A stretch of DNA of 64,000 nucleotides from an uncultured Candidatus Thioglobus sp. (GTDB taxonomy: Bacteria > Pseudomonadota > Gammaproteobacteria > PS1 > Thioglobaceae). Shown in pieces: positions 26,776-38,366 of the stretch. The notes under the pieces are model-generated. The model did not search any database. It had not been told where the DNA came from and saw nothing but the letters and a program-made list of their open reading frames with translations. The stretch is from the NCBI GenBank assembly GCA_910595805.1, contig CAJVCK010000002.1, positions 1 through 64,000 of the forward strand, given 5' to 3'. How positions within the stretch are numbered: the stretch's first letter is position 1; each line of letters begins with the position of its first letter. A program made the position numbers and the translations under genes.

Positions 26776-28230
26776 TTAGAATAAAGAAAGTGCAAGCTTC
26801 ATCCAGAAATCTGGGAACAAGCCGACCACTAAGATGAGTGTGGTGTTGATCGACAACACAAGCTTTATATCCATCGGAGCAGTAATAGTCAACTCCTGTT
26901 CGGCATCATTAAAGTACATAGACTTAATGATTTGCAAATAGTAGTAAGCACTAATCACAGCAAATACCACAGCAATGATTGCCACAGTTACAAAGCCAGC
27001 TGAAATAACCTGCTGTAAGATAAAGAACTTTGAATAAAAACCAATAAATGGCGGCACGCCTGCCATTGACAACATCACCACTAACATCATCAATGCAAAC
27101 CAAGGGGAGCTCTTGCTCAAGCCTTTGTAATCAGAAATCTCTTCCGCCTCAAAGCCTTTTTTGTTTAGCAGAATAATTACACCAAATGCCGCCAAACTCA
27201 TGAGCACATAAACCAAAATATAGAATGTGGCCGCACCATAACCACTGATTACGCCAGTAACAAAACCCAACATAACAAAACCAATATGAGATATGGTTGA
27301 ATACGCCAACATGCGTTTGATGTTGGTTTGCATCAATGCTACAACCGAACCGAGTGCAATAGACAGTAACGCTAAGATCATAAACAAATCTGACCAGTAA
27401 GCGTGCATCGAGCCTAAGCCATCAACCAATAAACGTACTAACATCGCAACAGCGGCAATCTTTGGTACAGTTGAGATGAACATCGTTACCGAAGTTGGTG
27501 AGCCTTGGTATACATCTGGTACCCACATATGGAATGGCACAGCGCCGAGTTTAAAGGCAATACCAATTACCAAGAATACTAGGCCGAAATTAATGATTAA
27601 TGTTTCTCTTGATGCGAGGTTTGCGTTTGAAGCAAATGCTGAAATTTCGCTAATATTAAGACTACCACTAATGCCGTAAATCATGCTCATACCATAAAGC
27701 AATAAGCCTGATGCAATCGCACCTAGTACAAAATATTTAAGTGCCGCTTCAATCGCACCTGATCGTTTACGAGCAATAGCAATCAAAGTGTAGAGTGATA
27801 ATGATAAGATCTCAAGACCTAGATATAGCGTTAATAAGCTGTAACCAGATACCATCACCATCATGCCTAAAATGGATAATAAAACCAAGACAAAATATTC
27901 ACCTCTAAATAAATCATGCTGGGTTAGGTAATGACGCGAGTACACCATAGCCACCATAGCTGAACCCATCATAAAGACTTTGAATACCGAGGCCATATCA
28001 TCTAGTACGAATGAATTGCCAAAAATGATTGTTTCTGGATGGCTGATTAAATTAAAAGCCAGTAGCCCAGTAATAAACAAACTAATTTGCGTTAAGTAAT
28101 AAGTGATTTGCTTAAACTCTTTAGTTAAGAAAAGATCTAGCAGTAGCACCACGACAATTGCACTTAATAAAAAGATTTCTGGCAATGCTACCAGTAACGA
28201 CGCTGTATCAAATTGGAAAGTATTCATCAT
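26776..28230 (-). CDS. nuoN: NADH-quinone oxidoreductase subunit N
   Basis: NuoN is one of the three antiporter-like, proton-pumping membrane subunits of complex I. The 484-residue protein has about 14 helices, including the helix-breaking AFKLGAVPFHMWVPDVYQGSP segment and the lysine in MQTNIKRMLAYSTISHIG, both typical of Mrp-type subunits. It is the last gene of the nuoA-N operon and overlaps nuoM by 4 nt. Confidence 0.96.
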   Translation of the reverse strand: MMNTFQFDTASLLVALPEIFLLSAIVVVLLLDLFLTKEFKQITYYLTQISLFITGLLAFNLISHPETIIFGNSFVLDDMASVFKVFMMGSAMVAMVYSRHYLTQHDLFRGEYFVLVLLSILGMMVMVSGYSLLTLYLGLEILSLSLYTLIAIARKRSGAIEAALKYFVLGAIASGLLLYGMSMIYGISGSLNISEISAFASNANLASRETLIINFGLVFLVIGIAFKLGAVPFHMWVPDVYQGSPTSVTMFISTVPKIAAVAMLVRLLVDGLGSMHAYWSDLFMILALLSIALGSVVALMQTNIKRMLAYSTISHIGFVMLGFVTGVISGYGAATFYILVYVLMSLAAFGVIILLNKKGFEAEEISDYKGLSKSSPWFALMMLVVMLSMAGVPPFIGFYSKFFILQQVISAGFVTVAIIAVVFAVISAYYYLQIIKSMYFNDAEQELTITAPMDIKLVLSINTTLILVVGLFPDFWMKLALSLF

Positions 28231-29726
28231 AATTTAGACGTTAATGCTTGATTTAATAGGTGATCAATTGATATGTGCATGACTTCAATAACTGGCTGTG
28301 GATATAAACCCATGATCAATACTGCCAATGCTAATGTTGTTAATATAAAGAACTCTCGACCATTAATATCGTCAAGTGATTCTACTGCAGGATTAGTAAT
28401 TGGACCCCAAAATACACGCTTCACCATCCATAAGGTATAAGCTGCACCAACAATCAATGTCGTCGCTGCCAATACTGCATACCAAATATTGGCTTGCACA
28501 GCAGCCAGAATCACCATAAACTCACCGACAAAGCCTGAGGTGCCTGGTAAGCCGGCATTCGCCATGGCAAATAACACTGCAAAGCCTGTAAACTTCGGCA
28601 TTGAATTAATCACACCACCGTAAGTTGAAATCTCTCTAGAATGCAGGCGGTCATACAGCACACCCACAACTAAGAACATGGCTGCTGAAATAAAACCATG
28701 TGAAATCATCTGTACCATTGCACCTTCAAGACCAAGCAGTGCACCTTCTGCGCTATCTGGTTTGTAGGCTAAGAATAAGGCAAAAACACCCAAGGTTACA
28801 AAACCCATATGTGAGATCGAAGAATAAGCAATTAACTTCTTCATGTCTCTTTGCACTAACGCCACAAAACCAATATAAACAATGGCAATTAGTGATAATA
28901 CAATGACTACGTCTGAAAATTGTAATGAAGCGTCAGGTGTGATTGGCAATGAGAAGCGGAAGAAGCCATAGCCACCCATTTTTAACATAATGGCCGCTAG
29001 AATCACAGAGCCGCCTGTTGGTGCTTGTACGTGTGCATCAGGCAACCAAGTATGCACTGGAAACATTGGCACTTTTACGGCAAAGGCCATAAAGAATGCC
29101 CAAAAAATCCACGCTTGTTCAGTAGCTGTTAGGCTTAAATTGTGCATGTCTAAAATTGAGAATGAGCCACCCTTGTTGTACATGTAGATCAAAGAAACCA
29201 GCATAAAGACCGAACCCAAGAAAGTGTACAAGAAGAATTTAATCGCTGCATAAACACGATTATCGCCACCCCAAATACCTACGATCAACAACATTGGAAT
29301 CAATGATGCTTCCCAAAAAGCATAGAACAAAATTGCATCAAGTGATGAAAACACGCCAATTATCAAACCTTCCATCATTAGGAATGCTGCCATATAGTAT
29401 GCTGTTCTATTTTGAATCACTTCCCAGCCAGCAATCAACACTAGAACAGTTGAGAATGTTGTTAATATAATCAGCGGCATTGAAATACCATCAACACCAA
29501 TGTGATAATTAATATTAAATTGAGAAATCCATGAGGTTTTCTCAACAAATTGCATTAAGTGCGTTGTACTATCAAAGCCTGTATAAAGGCTTAACGACAT
29601 TACAAACACCAAAATTGAAATAGCCACACTTAACCAACGAGCTGTGTCAGCACGTTGGTTACCAACTAGAATAACTAGTGCGCCACCTAAAATTGGCAAC
29701 CAAATTAATAAGCTTAATAATTCCAT
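28227..29726 (-). CDS. nuoM: NADH-quinone oxidoreductase subunit M
   Basis: NuoM is the middle antiporter-like pump subunit of complex I. The 499-residue polytopic protein has FAVKVPMFPVHTWLPDAHV with its pump-associated lysine, LKMGGYGFFRFSLP and VQRDMKKLIAYSSISHMG. Gene order, the 2-nt gap to nuoL and the 4-nt overlap with nuoN all match the standard operon. Confidence 0.97.
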   Translation of the reverse strand: MELLSLLIWLPILGGALVILVGNQRADTARWLSVAISILVFVMSLSLYTGFDSTTHLMQFVEKTSWISQFNINYHIGVDGISMPLIILTTFSTVLVLIAGWEVIQNRTAYYMAAFLMMEGLIIGVFSSLDAILFYAFWEASLIPMLLIVGIWGGDNRVYAAIKFFLYTFLGSVFMLVSLIYMYNKGGSFSILDMHNLSLTATEQAWIFWAFFMAFAVKVPMFPVHTWLPDAHVQAPTGGSVILAAIMLKMGGYGFFRFSLPITPDASLQFSDVVIVLSLIAIVYIGFVALVQRDMKKLIAYSSISHMGFVTLGVFALFLAYKPDSAEGALLGLEGAMVQMISHGFISAAMFLVVGVLYDRLHSREISTYGGVINSMPKFTGFAVLFAMANAGLPGTSGFVGEFMVILAAVQANIWYAVLAATTLIVGAAYTLWMVKRVFWGPITNPAVESLDDINGREFFILTTLALAVLIMGLYPQPVIEVMHISIDHLLNQALTSKL

Positions 29727-29728
29727 AA

Positions 29729-31705
29729 TTAAAACTCGATCTGTAATAGTGGGTTATCGCCGGCAAACAGCGCCCAAGTTAAAATAATTAATAAGCTGAA
29801 AATCATAAAGAAAGCATAATGATAAACATAGCCTGTTTGAATTGGACGAACCACGGAACCGATAAAGCCAACCATTCTCGCACTGCCATTAACCACCATC
29901 TTATCGATTAGTCCAGAATCGGATACCTTCCATAAGAAATTACCTAGTTTTTTAACACCATTAACAAAGACAATTTCGTTAAAACGATCAAAACCATACA
30001 AGGATTTCAAGATATAGTTAATACCTTGAAACTTAGACTGCACCCAAGTTGCCCACTCGGTACGATAAAGTGAAAACACCCAAGCCGTCACAATACCACC
30101 AACCATCATCCAGAATGGTACGGTATATACAGCATGACTAATCATTCCTAATGCACCGCCATGATTGTCAAACAATTGTCCAATTTCCGACATTGATTTG
30201 TGGGCAGCATCCACGGTAATCGCATTATCTAGCCAGCCATTAAATAACATTGGATCGATAGTTAAATAACCAATAACCGCTGAAGGGATCGCCAACGCTA
30301 TTAACGGGAAAGTAATTGATGGTGCTGATTCGTGTAAGTGTTCAGCCGTATGATGATCAACACGTGATTCACCGTGGAAAACTATAAAGAACATTCTAAG
30401 TGAATAAAACGCCGTAATAAAGACACCAGCAACTACCGCGTAATATACCCAGTCTGCATATGGTAGCGATGAGAAATGTACCGCTTCAATAATCATGTCT
30501 TTTGAATAGAAGCCTGCAAAACCTGGAAAACCTATCAAAGCAAGTGTGCCAATTAAGCCTGTCCAATAGGTAATTGGCATTTTCTTGCGCAAACCACCCA
30601 TCTTACGAATATCTTGTTCATGATGCATGGCCACTATCACTGAACCTGCACCTAAGAACAACAATGCTTTAAAGAATGCATGTGTCATTAGGTGGAAAAT
30701 TGCTACTGAGTAAGCACTCACACCCAAGGCAACTGTCATATAGCCAAGTTGTGACAATGTTGAGTAAGCCACCACTTTTTTAATATCGTTTTGCACGATG
30801 CCGAGCAAGCCCATAAATAAGGCAGTAATCGCACCAACCACCATTACAACGGTTAACGCCACATCACTAAGCTCAAACATTGGTGACATACGAGATACCA
30901 TAAAGATACCTGCTGTTACCATGGTTGCTGCGTGAATCAATGCTGAAATTGGTGTTGGGCCTTCCATTGAGCCCGGTAGCCAAACGTGCAATGGTACTTG
31001 TGCTGATTTACCCATCGCACCTACGAATAAAAATAGACAAATAACGGTAATTAAGTCTGCACCCCATAGTGACTGGCCCACAACCTTATCTAGGCTGGAA
31101 AATACTTCCATATAATCAAGTGAGCCACTAAATGCTAATACTAAACCAATACCTAATAAGAAGCCAAAATCACCTACTCGGTTGACCAAGAAAGCCTTTA
31201 AGTTGGCTTCAACGGCTGATTCCTTATGGTGCCAAAAACCAATCAATAGATATGAAACAAGACCTACAGCTTCCCAACCAAAGAACAATTGCATAAAGTT
31301 ATTGCTCATCACTAGCATAAACATTGAGAAGGTGAATAATGAGATGTAACTAAAGAATTTAGTATAACCATCATCGTCATGCATATAGCCAATGGTGTAG
31401 ATATGTACCATCAGTGAAACAAATGAAACTACTACTAACATCACTGACGTTAAATTATCAACTAGGAAGCCAACACTGACATTTAAACTGCCAATTTGCA
31501 TCCAGGTGTATAAGTTTTGATTAAAGACTGCACCTTGTTCTAAAACATGATGATTAAAAACATATAGCGCCAATACCGTTGAGATGAGTACACCTAAAAT
31601 TGTAATTGTGTGTGTAGCTGTACGGCCCAGCACACTACCAAAGAATCCGGCAATAATAGCGCCTACAAGTGGGGCAAGTGCAATTGTTAAATAAATATTT
31701 TCCAT
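29729..31705 (-). CDS. nuoL: NADH-quinone oxidoreductase subunit L
   Basis: NuoL is the distal proton-pump subunit and carries the long lateral helix that braces the membrane arm. The 658-residue protein has the antiporter core (MGKSAQVPLHVWLPGSMEGPT; VQNDIKKVVAYSTLSQLG) and a C-terminal extension with the lateral helix and the final anchor helix. It is about 45 residues longer than E. coli NuoL, mostly in loops near the C-terminus. Confidence 0.97.
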   Translation of the reverse strand: MENIYLTIALAPLVGAIIAGFFGSVLGRTATHTITILGVLISTVLALYVFNHHVLEQGAVFNQNLYTWMQIGSLNVSVGFLVDNLTSVMLVVVSFVSLMVHIYTIGYMHDDDGYTKFFSYISLFTFSMFMLVMSNNFMQLFFGWEAVGLVSYLLIGFWHHKESAVEANLKAFLVNRVGDFGFLLGIGLVLAFSGSLDYMEVFSSLDKVVGQSLWGADLITVICLFLFVGAMGKSAQVPLHVWLPGSMEGPTPISALIHAATMVTAGIFMVSRMSPMFELSDVALTVVMVVGAITALFMGLLGIVQNDIKKVVAYSTLSQLGYMTVALGVSAYSVAIFHLMTHAFFKALLFLGAGSVIVAMHHEQDIRKMGGLRKKMPITYWTGLIGTLALIGFPGFAGFYSKDMIIEAVHFSSLPYADWVYYAVVAGVFITAFYSLRMFFIVFHGESRVDHHTAEHLHESAPSITFPLIALAIPSAVIGYLTIDPMLFNGWLDNAITVDAAHKSMSEIGQLFDNHGGALGMISHAVYTVPFWMMVGGIVTAWVFSLYRTEWATWVQSKFQGINYILKSLYGFDRFNEIVFVNGVKKLGNFLWKVSDSGLIDKMVVNGSARMVGFIGSVVRPIQTGYVYHYAFFMIFSLLIILTWALFAGDNPLLQIEF

Positions 31706-31708
31706 AAT

Positions 31709-32014
31709 TTAACCCTTTAAGCTATTAGTAACATCGACATTAATAGTGCCTTTGTTTCTAAACAACAACGTTAGTATTGCTAGTCCAATCGCGACCTCTG
31801 CTGCTGCCACTGTCAAAATAAAGAAGACAAAAATTTGCCCAGCCTCATTGCCTAAAAAATGTGAAAAAGCAATAAAGTTGGTATTAACCGCTACCAAAAT
31901 CAATTCAACACACATCAACAAGGTAATAATATTGGTACGATTAACAAAAATTCCAACCAAGCCAATACAAAAAATAATAGCACTCAAAATTAAGTAATCA
32001 CTTAAACTAACCAT
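31709..32014 (-). CDS. nuoK: NADH-quinone oxidoreductase subunit K
   Basis: NuoK is a small three-helix subunit of the membrane arm with two buried glutamates on the proton path. The 101-residue protein has one in helix II ([13 protein letters not shown]) and one in helix III ([13 protein letters not shown]), both conserved in MrpC-like proteins. It shares one base with nuoJ at the start/stop junction. Confidence 0.97.
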   Translation of the reverse strand: MVSLSDYLILSAIIFCIGLVGIFVNRTNIITLLMCVELILVAVNTNFIAFSHFLGNEAGQIFVFFILTVAAAEVAIGLAILTLLFRNKGTINVDVTNSLKG

Positions 32015-32625
32015 TACTTAGCCTCCTTGTTCGGTGTAGCAATTGAAACCAAACGCACTCGATCTTTAGCTTGAACATTAACTTGCTCTGAAATCGATTG
32101 CTTCTTACGATGAAGCTCGTTACGATGCACTAATGTAATAGCTGCAATGATTGCAATAAGTAATAACACTGCTGCTAATTCAAATGGATAAACATAATCG
32201 GTATAAAGCTGTGTTGCCAATACAGTGATGTTGCTGTAATCTGCCGCATGCCTTGCTGGTGCCGCCACAACATCAAGCCCAAACTGGTTACCCCCTAATA
32301 CTAACGTCATCTCAGCAATAATAATTGCCGCTACTATCAGGCCTAATGGCAAATACCCAGCAAACTTTGCGCGCATTGTTGACTTATCAATATTTAGCAT
32401 TTTAATAACGAATAGGAATAGCACCATTACAGCACCAACATAAACTAGGATCAGAGTAATAGCTAAAAATTCAGCCTCTAGTAAGATCCAGATGCTGGCA
32501 GCAGAAAAGAAAGACAGAATTAGAAATAAAACTGCTTTCGCTGCATTACGTGAGAAAATCATTGCCAAAGAGCTTGCAACAAACCAAAACGAAAATACGT
32601 AAAATAATATTTGATCAAATGTCAT
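32014..32625 (-). CDS. nuoJ: NADH-quinone oxidoreductase subunit J
   Basis: NuoJ is a five-helix subunit of the membrane arm; its third helix changes shape during the catalytic cycle. The 203-residue protein has the expected helices, with [21 protein letters not shown] as the signature region, and a hydrophilic C-terminal tail of about 40 residues. It follows nuoI by 8 nt. Confidence 0.95.
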   Translation of the reverse strand: MTFDQILFYVFSFWFVASSLAMIFSRNAAKAVLFLILSFFSAASIWILLEAEFLAITLILVYVGAVMVLFLFVIKMLNIDKSTMRAKFAGYLPLGLIVAAIIIAEMTLVLGGNQFGLDVVAAPARHAADYSNITVLATQLYTDYVYPFELAAVLLLIAIIAAITLVHRNELHRKKQSISEQVNVQAKDRVRLVSIATPNKEAK

Positions 32626-32633
32626 AATTTGCC

Positions 32634-33128
32634 TTATCTATATTTCGAATCTTCCAACTTAGTTTGGTTGATCATTTTTTCATTTTTATCGCCCACTTCT
32701 AGTAAGTGTGCTTTATCGATAATACTACCTTCTCTAGAATCAACAAAAGCGTAGTCAAAAATTTGAGTCTCTACAATGGCATCAACTGGACATGCTTCTT
32801 CACAAAATCCACAGAAAATACACTTAAATAAATCAATATCGTATTGAGTGGTACGGCGTGTACCATCATCTCTCGCCTCAGATTCAATTGTAATTGCATT
32901 AGCTGGACAAACTGCTTCACAGAGTTTACAAGCAATACAACGTTCTTCGCCATTAGGATAGCGACGCAAGGCATGTAGACCTCTAAAACGTGGTGATATT
33001 GGTGTTCTTTCTTCTGGATACTGAACTGTAATTTTTTTATTAATCAGCTCTTTTGCGGTAATTTTCATACCACCACGTAACTCACCCAAGCTATATTCTT
33101 TAACTAATTTTTTAATATTATTAATCAT
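32634..33128 (-). CDS. nuoI: NADH-quinone oxidoreductase subunit I
   Basis: NuoI carries the two [4Fe-4S] clusters N6a and N6b that pass electrons to cluster N2 in NuoB. The 164-residue protein has two ferredoxin motifs: Cys64, 67, 70, 74 and Cys103, 106, 109, 113, each of the CxxCxxCxxxCP form. It lies between nuoH (23-nt gap) and nuoJ (8-nt gap). Confidence 0.97.
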   Translation of the reverse strand: MINNIKKLVKEYSLGELRGGMKITAKELINKKITVQYPEERTPISPRFRGLHALRRYPNGEERCIACKLCEAVCPANAITIESEARDDGTRRTTQYDIDLFKCIFCGFCEEACPVDAIVETQIFDYAFVDSREGSIIDKAHLLEVGDKNEKMINQTKLEDSKYR

Positions 33129-33151
33129 AAATTACACTCCCAATATCAATA

Positions 33152-34228
33152 CTAGAACCAGGGTCCTATTTTTAATTGTGTCATTAATGCAACCACGAAG
33201 ATCCAAACAATGGTCCACGGTAAAAAGACTTTCCAAGATAAACGCATGATTTGATCATATCGAAAACGTGGGAATGTTGCACGCACCCACAAATATAAAA
33301 ACATAAAGAAAGTGGTTTTTGCTAATAGCCAGATAATGCCCGGCACCCAAGCAAATGCTGATTCCATGACTGGAATACCCTCAAACGGAGAATGCCAACC
33401 ACCAAAAAACATAATAACAGCCAATACTGCCATCAAAATCATATTGGCGTATTCTGCTAAGAAAAATACCGCAAATGTCATGCCTGAGTATTCAACATGT
33501 GTACCACCTACAATTTCCGACTCACCTTCTACCACGTCAAATGGAGCTCGGTTAGTTTCAACCAAAGCCGAAATAAAGAAGATAATCATCATTGGGAATA
33601 GTGGTATCCAATACCAATGCATAATGCCACCTTTTTGCGCCATAACAATGTCATTTAAATTCACACTACCGGCAATCATCACTACCGTTACTAAAGCAAA
33701 ACCAATCACAATTTCATAAGACACTAACAATGATGCACTACGTAATGCACCTAACAACGGGTACTTTGAGTTAGATGCCCAACCTGCTAGAATGATGCCG
33801 TAGACACCAATCGAGCCAATCGCTAAGACATACAATAAACTAATATCTAAATTCGCAACATAAATACCTTCATCAAAAGGAATGACCGCCCATACAGCAA
33901 TTGCTGGCGCTATCGCCAATATTGGCGCTAAAAGGAATAAATAAATATTAGCTTTAGTCGGAAAAATAATTTCCTTAGTCATTAGTTTTAAAGCATCTGC
34001 AATCGGCTGCAACCAGCCCTTTGGACCTACACGGTTAGGACCAATACGTAATTGCATATAACCAATGACTTTACGCTCAGCATAGGTGAAATAAGCCACC
34101 ACCAACATCAGTGGCATAACCAAAGCAATTGCCTTAATTAATATAATTAAAATAGCTGCAATAGAGCCATCAAACCATGGGATTAGCTCGTAAATTAGCT
34201 CAACAAAAGACTGCCACAACTCCATCAT
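33152..34228 (-). CDS. nuoH: NADH-quinone oxidoreductase subunit H
   Basis: NuoH forms the heel of complex I, where the quinone tunnel meets the membrane arm. The protein is polytopic with [19 protein letters not shown], the acidic loop [20 protein letters not shown] and the conserved [13 protein letters not shown]. The start is placed at the ATG at 34228 because an AGGAGG ribosome site lies 6 nt upstream, it overlaps the nuoG stop as ATGATGG, and the 14 residues encoded further upstream do not look like NuoH. The product is 358 residues long. Confidence 0.95.
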   Translation of the reverse strand: MMELWQSFVELIYELIPWFDGSIAAILIILIKAIALVMPLMLVVAYFTYAERKVIGYMQLRIGPNRVGPKGWLQPIADALKLMTKEIIFPTKANIYLFLLAPILAIAPAIAVWAVIPFDEGIYVANLDISLLYVLAIGSIGVYGIILAGWASNSKYPLLGALRSASLLVSYEIVIGFALVTVVMIAGSVNLNDIVMAQKGGIMHWYWIPLFPMMIIFFISALVETNRAPFDVVEGESEIVGGTHVEYSGMTFAVFFLAEYANMILMAVLAVIMFFGGWHSPFEGIPVMESAFAWVPGIIWLLAKTTFFMFLYLWVRATFPRFRYDQIMRLSWKVFLPWTIVWIFVVALMTQLKIGPWF

Positions 34229-36477
34229 GGCTGGCCTCCTGTTGAATGATTTGCATTGACAAAAACGCAATTATTAGCCACTGCCTCATTAACATCAACT
34301 GGCACACCTAGGTAATCGCCATCTTGCGCAACTTCTAATTTTTTAGCTGTGGCTTTATTCATTGAGGCACTATTGATTTGGCCAATCTTTGTCGCCTGTA
34401 ATGAGGCTGCATGCCTAGACAAGACATCAACAGCGTAAGGCGATTTTTGCCAAATAACATTAATACCTCTTTTGACTTTCACATCAATACTTTCATCATG
34501 AACGTGTTTCTTATGACTTTGATGCATCACTTCGCTTGTTACTTGTGTGGAATCTGCATAATGAAAACCTGGCAACTCTAATAAGTCAGCCAACACTTTT
34601 AACACTTTCCAAGCAGGCTTTGCATCACTTGGTGCATTTACTGCTGCTGCAAATGATTGAACCTCGCCTTCAACATTTACATGTGAACCTGAAGTTTCGT
34701 AAAAACTTGCAATTGGCAATAGGACATCTGAATATTGCTCAACCACATCGTCTTTAAAACTGTTTAATGAGATTACAAAAGTGTCATTATTGCTTAACGA
34801 TTCAACAGCTTGAACAGAATTATGGAAATCGTATTGTGGGTAAACATCTAACAAAATATAAGCTTTCAAATCAGCTGCCAGCATGGCATTTGTATCTAAT
34901 CCACCTTTGCCTGGAACAAAACCTGCAAGGTTAGCTGCTGTTGAATTAGCACTAGCACTAACATTGAGTGTTGTAGAGTTTGTATTTTGTGCAATTTTTC
35001 TAATTAAATTTGAAATACTTAAGGCTTGAGGATTGTTAACCACATGCTCACCTAAAACAATAACCGAATTGTCTGAATCTAGCAATTTATTAGCCAATTG
35101 TGCTGCTTCATCACTTACTTCGATATCATTTAAATAGTCTGGAATTTCAACTTGTGAAATCTGTAAAACTGACTTTAATACAGCTGCTAACGTTGCCGCT
35201 ATTTGATTGGGTGAAATAATGTTTTCACTATTGAGACGATAATTAAAATCAAACGCCACTGAGTTGATTACGTCAACACTGGCACCTGATAAACTAGCCT
35301 TTCGCAGACGATGGCTTATCATTGGCTGCTCTAGTCGTAGGTTTGAACCAATCATGAGTGCGTGATCAACACCTTCTAAACCTGCTAATTTAATATTTGA
35401 TTCAAGTGCAATTGCATTGTTTAAATCTTTAACATTTAAACGATGGTCGATGTTGTCAGAACCTACTTCTCTTAAAATCTTTTGCAACAAATGGAATTCT
35501 TCCAATGTTGCTGTATTTGAAGCTAACGCACCCAATTTATCTGCTTGTCGAGCATTAAACACATTGTTTGCCAAGCCTCGAATCACAAAATCTAGTGCGA
35601 CATTCCATTCAACTTCTTTCCATGTGCCTTCAACTTTAATCTGTGGTGCTAACAGTCTATTTGCATGAGAAAGACCTTCATATGAAAAACGATCTCTATC
35701 TGAAATCCAGGTTTCATTAACGTTATCGTTGTCTTTGGCTACAATACGTTTAACCTTGCCTTTGTAGGTTTGTGTGTAAATGTTCGAACCGACTAGATCG
35801 TGTCTTGCAATGTTTGACACAGCGTTCATTTGCCAAGATCTTAACTCATAACGGAAAGGCTTAGAGGTTAATGCCCCCACTGGACAGACGTCAATCATAT
35901 TGCCTGAGAGTTCTGACTGGATACCTTCGCTCAAGAATGGCTCAATCTTCATGTCTTCACCACGACCTGTACCACCCATCTCCATAATGCCAGCAACTTC
36001 AGCGCCAAAACGAACACAACGCGTACAATGAATACAACGCGTCATATCAGTTTGGATCAACGCACCAATGTCGCTATCAGCCACAATGCGTTTACCTTCA
36101 GTAAAACGTGAAACATCTGAGCCATAATCCATTGCCACGTCTTGTAACTCACACTCACCGCCTTGGTCACAAATTGGGCAATCAAGTGGGTGATTAATTA
36201 ATAAGAACTCCATTACCGCTTTTTGAGAAGCTTTGGCTTTCTCATTTTGAGTATGAATTTTCATACCATCGGCAATTGGTGTAGAACAGGCTGGTTGTGG
36301 CTTTGGTGCACCTTCAACATCTACTAGACACATACGACAGTTAGCAGCTATTGATAGTTTTTTATGGTAACAAAATCTCGGCACACTAATGCCTTCTCTG
36401 TCGGTAACGGCGATAAGCATTTCACCCGCTTTAGCGTTAACTACATTACCGTCAATTTCAATCTCAATATCAGCCAT
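34225..36477 (-). CDS. nuoG: NADH-quinone oxidoreductase subunit G
   Basis: NuoG is the largest peripheral-arm subunit and carries clusters N1b, N4 and N5. The 750-residue protein has a [2Fe-2S] ferredoxin domain ([15 protein letters not shown] and PACSTP), the His-Cys motif of N5 ([14 protein letters not shown]), the [4Fe-4S] motif [10 protein letters not shown], and a molybdopterin-oxidoreductase-like C-terminal domain without cofactor. It is shorter than E. coli NuoG (about 900) and closer to the common bacterial and mitochondrial length. It overlaps nuoF by one base and nuoH by 4 nt. Confidence 0.96.
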   Translation of the reverse strand: MADIEIEIDGNVVNAKAGEMLIAVTDREGISVPRFCYHKKLSIAANCRMCLVDVEGAPKPQPACSTPIADGMKIHTQNEKAKASQKAVMEFLLINHPLDCPICDQGGECELQDVAMDYGSDVSRFTEGKRIVADSDIGALIQTDMTRCIHCTRCVRFGAEVAGIMEMGGTGRGEDMKIEPFLSEGIQSELSGNMIDVCPVGALTSKPFRYELRSWQMNAVSNIARHDLVGSNIYTQTYKGKVKRIVAKDNDNVNETWISDRDRFSYEGLSHANRLLAPQIKVEGTWKEVEWNVALDFVIRGLANNVFNARQADKLGALASNTATLEEFHLLQKILREVGSDNIDHRLNVKDLNNAIALESNIKLAGLEGVDHALMIGSNLRLEQPMISHRLRKASLSGASVDVINSVAFDFNYRLNSENIISPNQIAATLAAVLKSVLQISQVEIPDYLNDIEVSDEAAQLANKLLDSDNSVIVLGEHVVNNPQALSISNLIRKIAQNTNSTTLNVSASANSTAANLAGFVPGKGGLDTNAMLAADLKAYILLDVYPQYDFHNSVQAVESLSNNDTFVISLNSFKDDVVEQYSDVLLPIASFYETSGSHVNVEGEVQSFAAAVNAPSDAKPAWKVLKVLADLLELPGFHYADSTQVTSEVMHQSHKKHVHDESIDVKVKRGINVIWQKSPYAVDVLSRHAASLQATKIGQINSASMNKATAKKLEVAQDGDYLGVPVDVNEAVANNCVFVNANHSTGGQP

Positions 36478-37745
36478 TATCCTTTCACCATACTTTTGCC
36501 ATGTTCGATGTAATATTCGAACTCTTCACGGAAACATCGAAGAAAGCTTTCAACCGGCATTGCCGCAGCATCACCTAGCGCACAAATTGTGTTGCCCATA
36601 ATTTTGTCTTGCACACCCATTAGTAAATCAATATCATCTGCCTTACCATTGCCATCCATAATACGTTTTAACACGCGATATAGCCAACCTGTACCTTCTC
36701 GACACGGTGTACATTGGCCACAGGATTCGTCATAATAAAAATGTGCTAAACGCGTTAATGCTTCAACCATGCAAGTAGAGTCATCCATGATAATAACTGA
36801 GCCTGCACCCAACATAGAGCCTGCTTTTTCAATGCCATCATAGTCCATGGTCATCGCCATTGCCGCATCTGCCGTTAACACTGGCGTTGAAGAGCCACCT
36901 GGAATCACTGCCTTTAAGGTTCTACCCTCTCGAATACCACCTGCCATCTCTAATAAGTCTTTAAATGGAAGGCCCATTGGCACTTCAAAGTTAGCTGGCT
37001 CATTAACATGGCCTGTGACAGAAAACAATTTACACCCACCTGAATTTTCAACACCGATATCAGCAAACCATTGCCCGCCATTTGCCAGAATATCTGGAAC
37101 AGAAGCAAAACTCTCCGTATTATTAATAGTGGTTGGCATGCCAAATAAACCAATATTTGCTGGGAATGGTGGTTTAAACCTTGGTTGGCCTTTTTTGCCC
37201 TCAAGTGATTCTAAAAGCGCAGTCTCTTCACCACAAATATAGGCGCCCGCACCTAAATGTGAGTATAAATCAAAACTAACAGAACTACCGTCAAGGTTCT
37301 CGCCGAGCAAACCTGCAGCGTAAGCTTCCTTAAGTGCATCTTCAAAACGATAAAAAGGCTCCATAAACTCACCACGAATATAGTTATAACCTTTGGTTGC
37401 GTTCATCACAAAACCACCAATCGCCATACCTTCAATCACAGAATGAGGGTTGTATCTTAAAATATCTCTGTCTTTACAAGTGCCTGGTTCGCCCTCATCA
37501 GAATTACATACCACGTATTTTTGCATATTGGCATTACGCGGCATAAAGCTCCATTTAAGCCCCGTAGGGAAGCCTGCACCACCTCGACCACGTAGGCCAG
37601 AAGTTTTTAATTCATCAATAATTTGTTCAGGCGTAAGCTCGCCTTTAAGAATTTTACGCCAAACGGAATAACCACCATTCGCCTCGTAAGTCTTTAACGA
37701 CCACGGATCTTTCTGATCTAAATTTTTAAAACAAACTTCATTCAT
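36477..37745 (-). CDS. nuoF: NADH-quinone oxidoreductase subunit F
   Basis: NuoF binds NADH and FMN and carries cluster N3. The 422-residue protein has the FMN/NADH site [17 protein letters not shown], the loop [18 protein letters not shown], and the [4Fe-4S] motif [12 protein letters not shown] with a distal Cys in GNTICALGD. It follows nuoE with a 4-nt overlap. Confidence 0.97.
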   Translation of the reverse strand: MNEVCFKNLDQKDPWSLKTYEANGGYSVWRKILKGELTPEQIIDELKTSGLRGRGGAGFPTGLKWSFMPRNANMQKYVVCNSDEGEPGTCKDRDILRYNPHSVIEGMAIGGFVMNATKGYNYIRGEFMEPFYRFEDALKEAYAAGLLGENLDGSSVSFDLYSHLGAGAYICGEETALLESLEGKKGQPRFKPPFPANIGLFGMPTTINNTESFASVPDILANGGQWFADIGVENSGGCKLFSVTGHVNEPANFEVPMGLPFKDLLEMAGGIREGRTLKAVIPGGSSTPVLTADAAMAMTMDYDGIEKAGSMLGAGSVIIMDDSTCMVEALTRLAHFYYDESCGQCTPCREGTGWLYRVLKRIMDGNGKADDIDLLMGVQDKIMGNTICALGDAAAMPVESFLRCFREEFEYYIEHGKSMVKG

Positions 37746-38215
37746 TTTAGACCATCCACAATTTCGTCAATCTTATCGGCGGTTAAATTTTCATAGTATT
37801 GATCGCCAATTTGAAACATTGGCGCCCCCACACAGGCGCCTAAACATTCCACTTTTTTCACATTAACCAGACCGTCTTTTGTTACTTCACCGGTTTTAAC
37901 GCCGAGTTTTTTCTCTAAATGCGCAATTAAGTCATCAGCACCATTCAACATACAAGAAATGTTGTGGCAAAAACGGATGGTATGCTTACCCACCGGCTTA
38001 TGATTGTAATTCTCATAAAAAGTTGCCACTTCAGCTGCCGCAATTCCAGGCATATCTAGGTAATCAGCAACTGCTTGAATGGTATCGGACGTAAGACTGT
38101 TATCATTTTCTGCTTGAACTATTTTCAAAGCTTCCATGACTGCAGAGCTTTGGCGTCCTTCTGGATATTTAGCTACCCAAGCGTCGATTTGTTTTTTTGC
38201 TTTAGTTGAAATCAT
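37742..38215 (-). CDS. nuoE: NADH-quinone oxidoreductase subunit E
   Basis: NuoE holds the [2Fe-2S] cluster N1a next to the FMN in NuoF. The 157-residue thioredoxin-fold protein has the four ligands Cys83, Cys88, Cys124 and Cys128 (RFCHNISC and [11 protein letters not shown]). The 151-nt gap between it and nuoD is the only large gap inside the nuo operon and is filled by a structured repeat (38256-38355). Confidence 0.96.
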   Translation of the reverse strand: MISTKAKKQIDAWVAKYPEGRQSSAVMEALKIVQAENDNSLTSDTIQAVADYLDMPGIAAAEVATFYENYNHKPVGKHTIRFCHNISCMLNGADDLIAHLEKKLGVKTGEVTKDGLVNVKKVECLGACVGAPMFQIGDQYYENLTADKIDEIVDGLK

Positions 38216-38255
38216 GATTAATTAAACCTAAACTTCCTAAAAGGAGAAACGAGTA

Positions 38256-38355
38256 TTTTTACTTTCTGCAAGGCAAGCGCAAGAATGAGTAAAGGAGTGT
38301 AGTAAACACTACATGACTGAGTGAATGATAAGCTTAACCCCGAAGAAGGTAAAAA
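38256..38355. repeat. Structured extragenic repeat, copy A (between nuoD and nuoE)
   Basis: An imperfect inverted repeat about 100 nt long has outer arms starting TTTTTAC at 38256 and ending GTAAAAA at 38355. The centre (38292-38322) contains a hairpin with stem TGTAG/CTACA (38298-38302 with 38309-38313), followed by ACTGAGT. The box TGCAAGGC lies at 38267-38274. The same box, spacing and core recur at 46376-46444. It does not encode protein and lies within the nuo transcript. Confidence 0.85.
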
Positions 38356-38366
38356 GATGAATTTTC

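Noticed and set aside
26751..26776. Intrinsic terminator of the nuo operon after nuoN
   Set aside because: A 6-bp AGGTCG/CGACCT hairpin exists but on the minus strand it is followed by an A run, not a T run, and the loop is long.
33152..34270. Longer nuoH starting at 34270
   Set aside because: The extra 14 residues lie inside nuoG, do not resemble NuoH, and a strong AGGAGG site fits the ATG at 34228.
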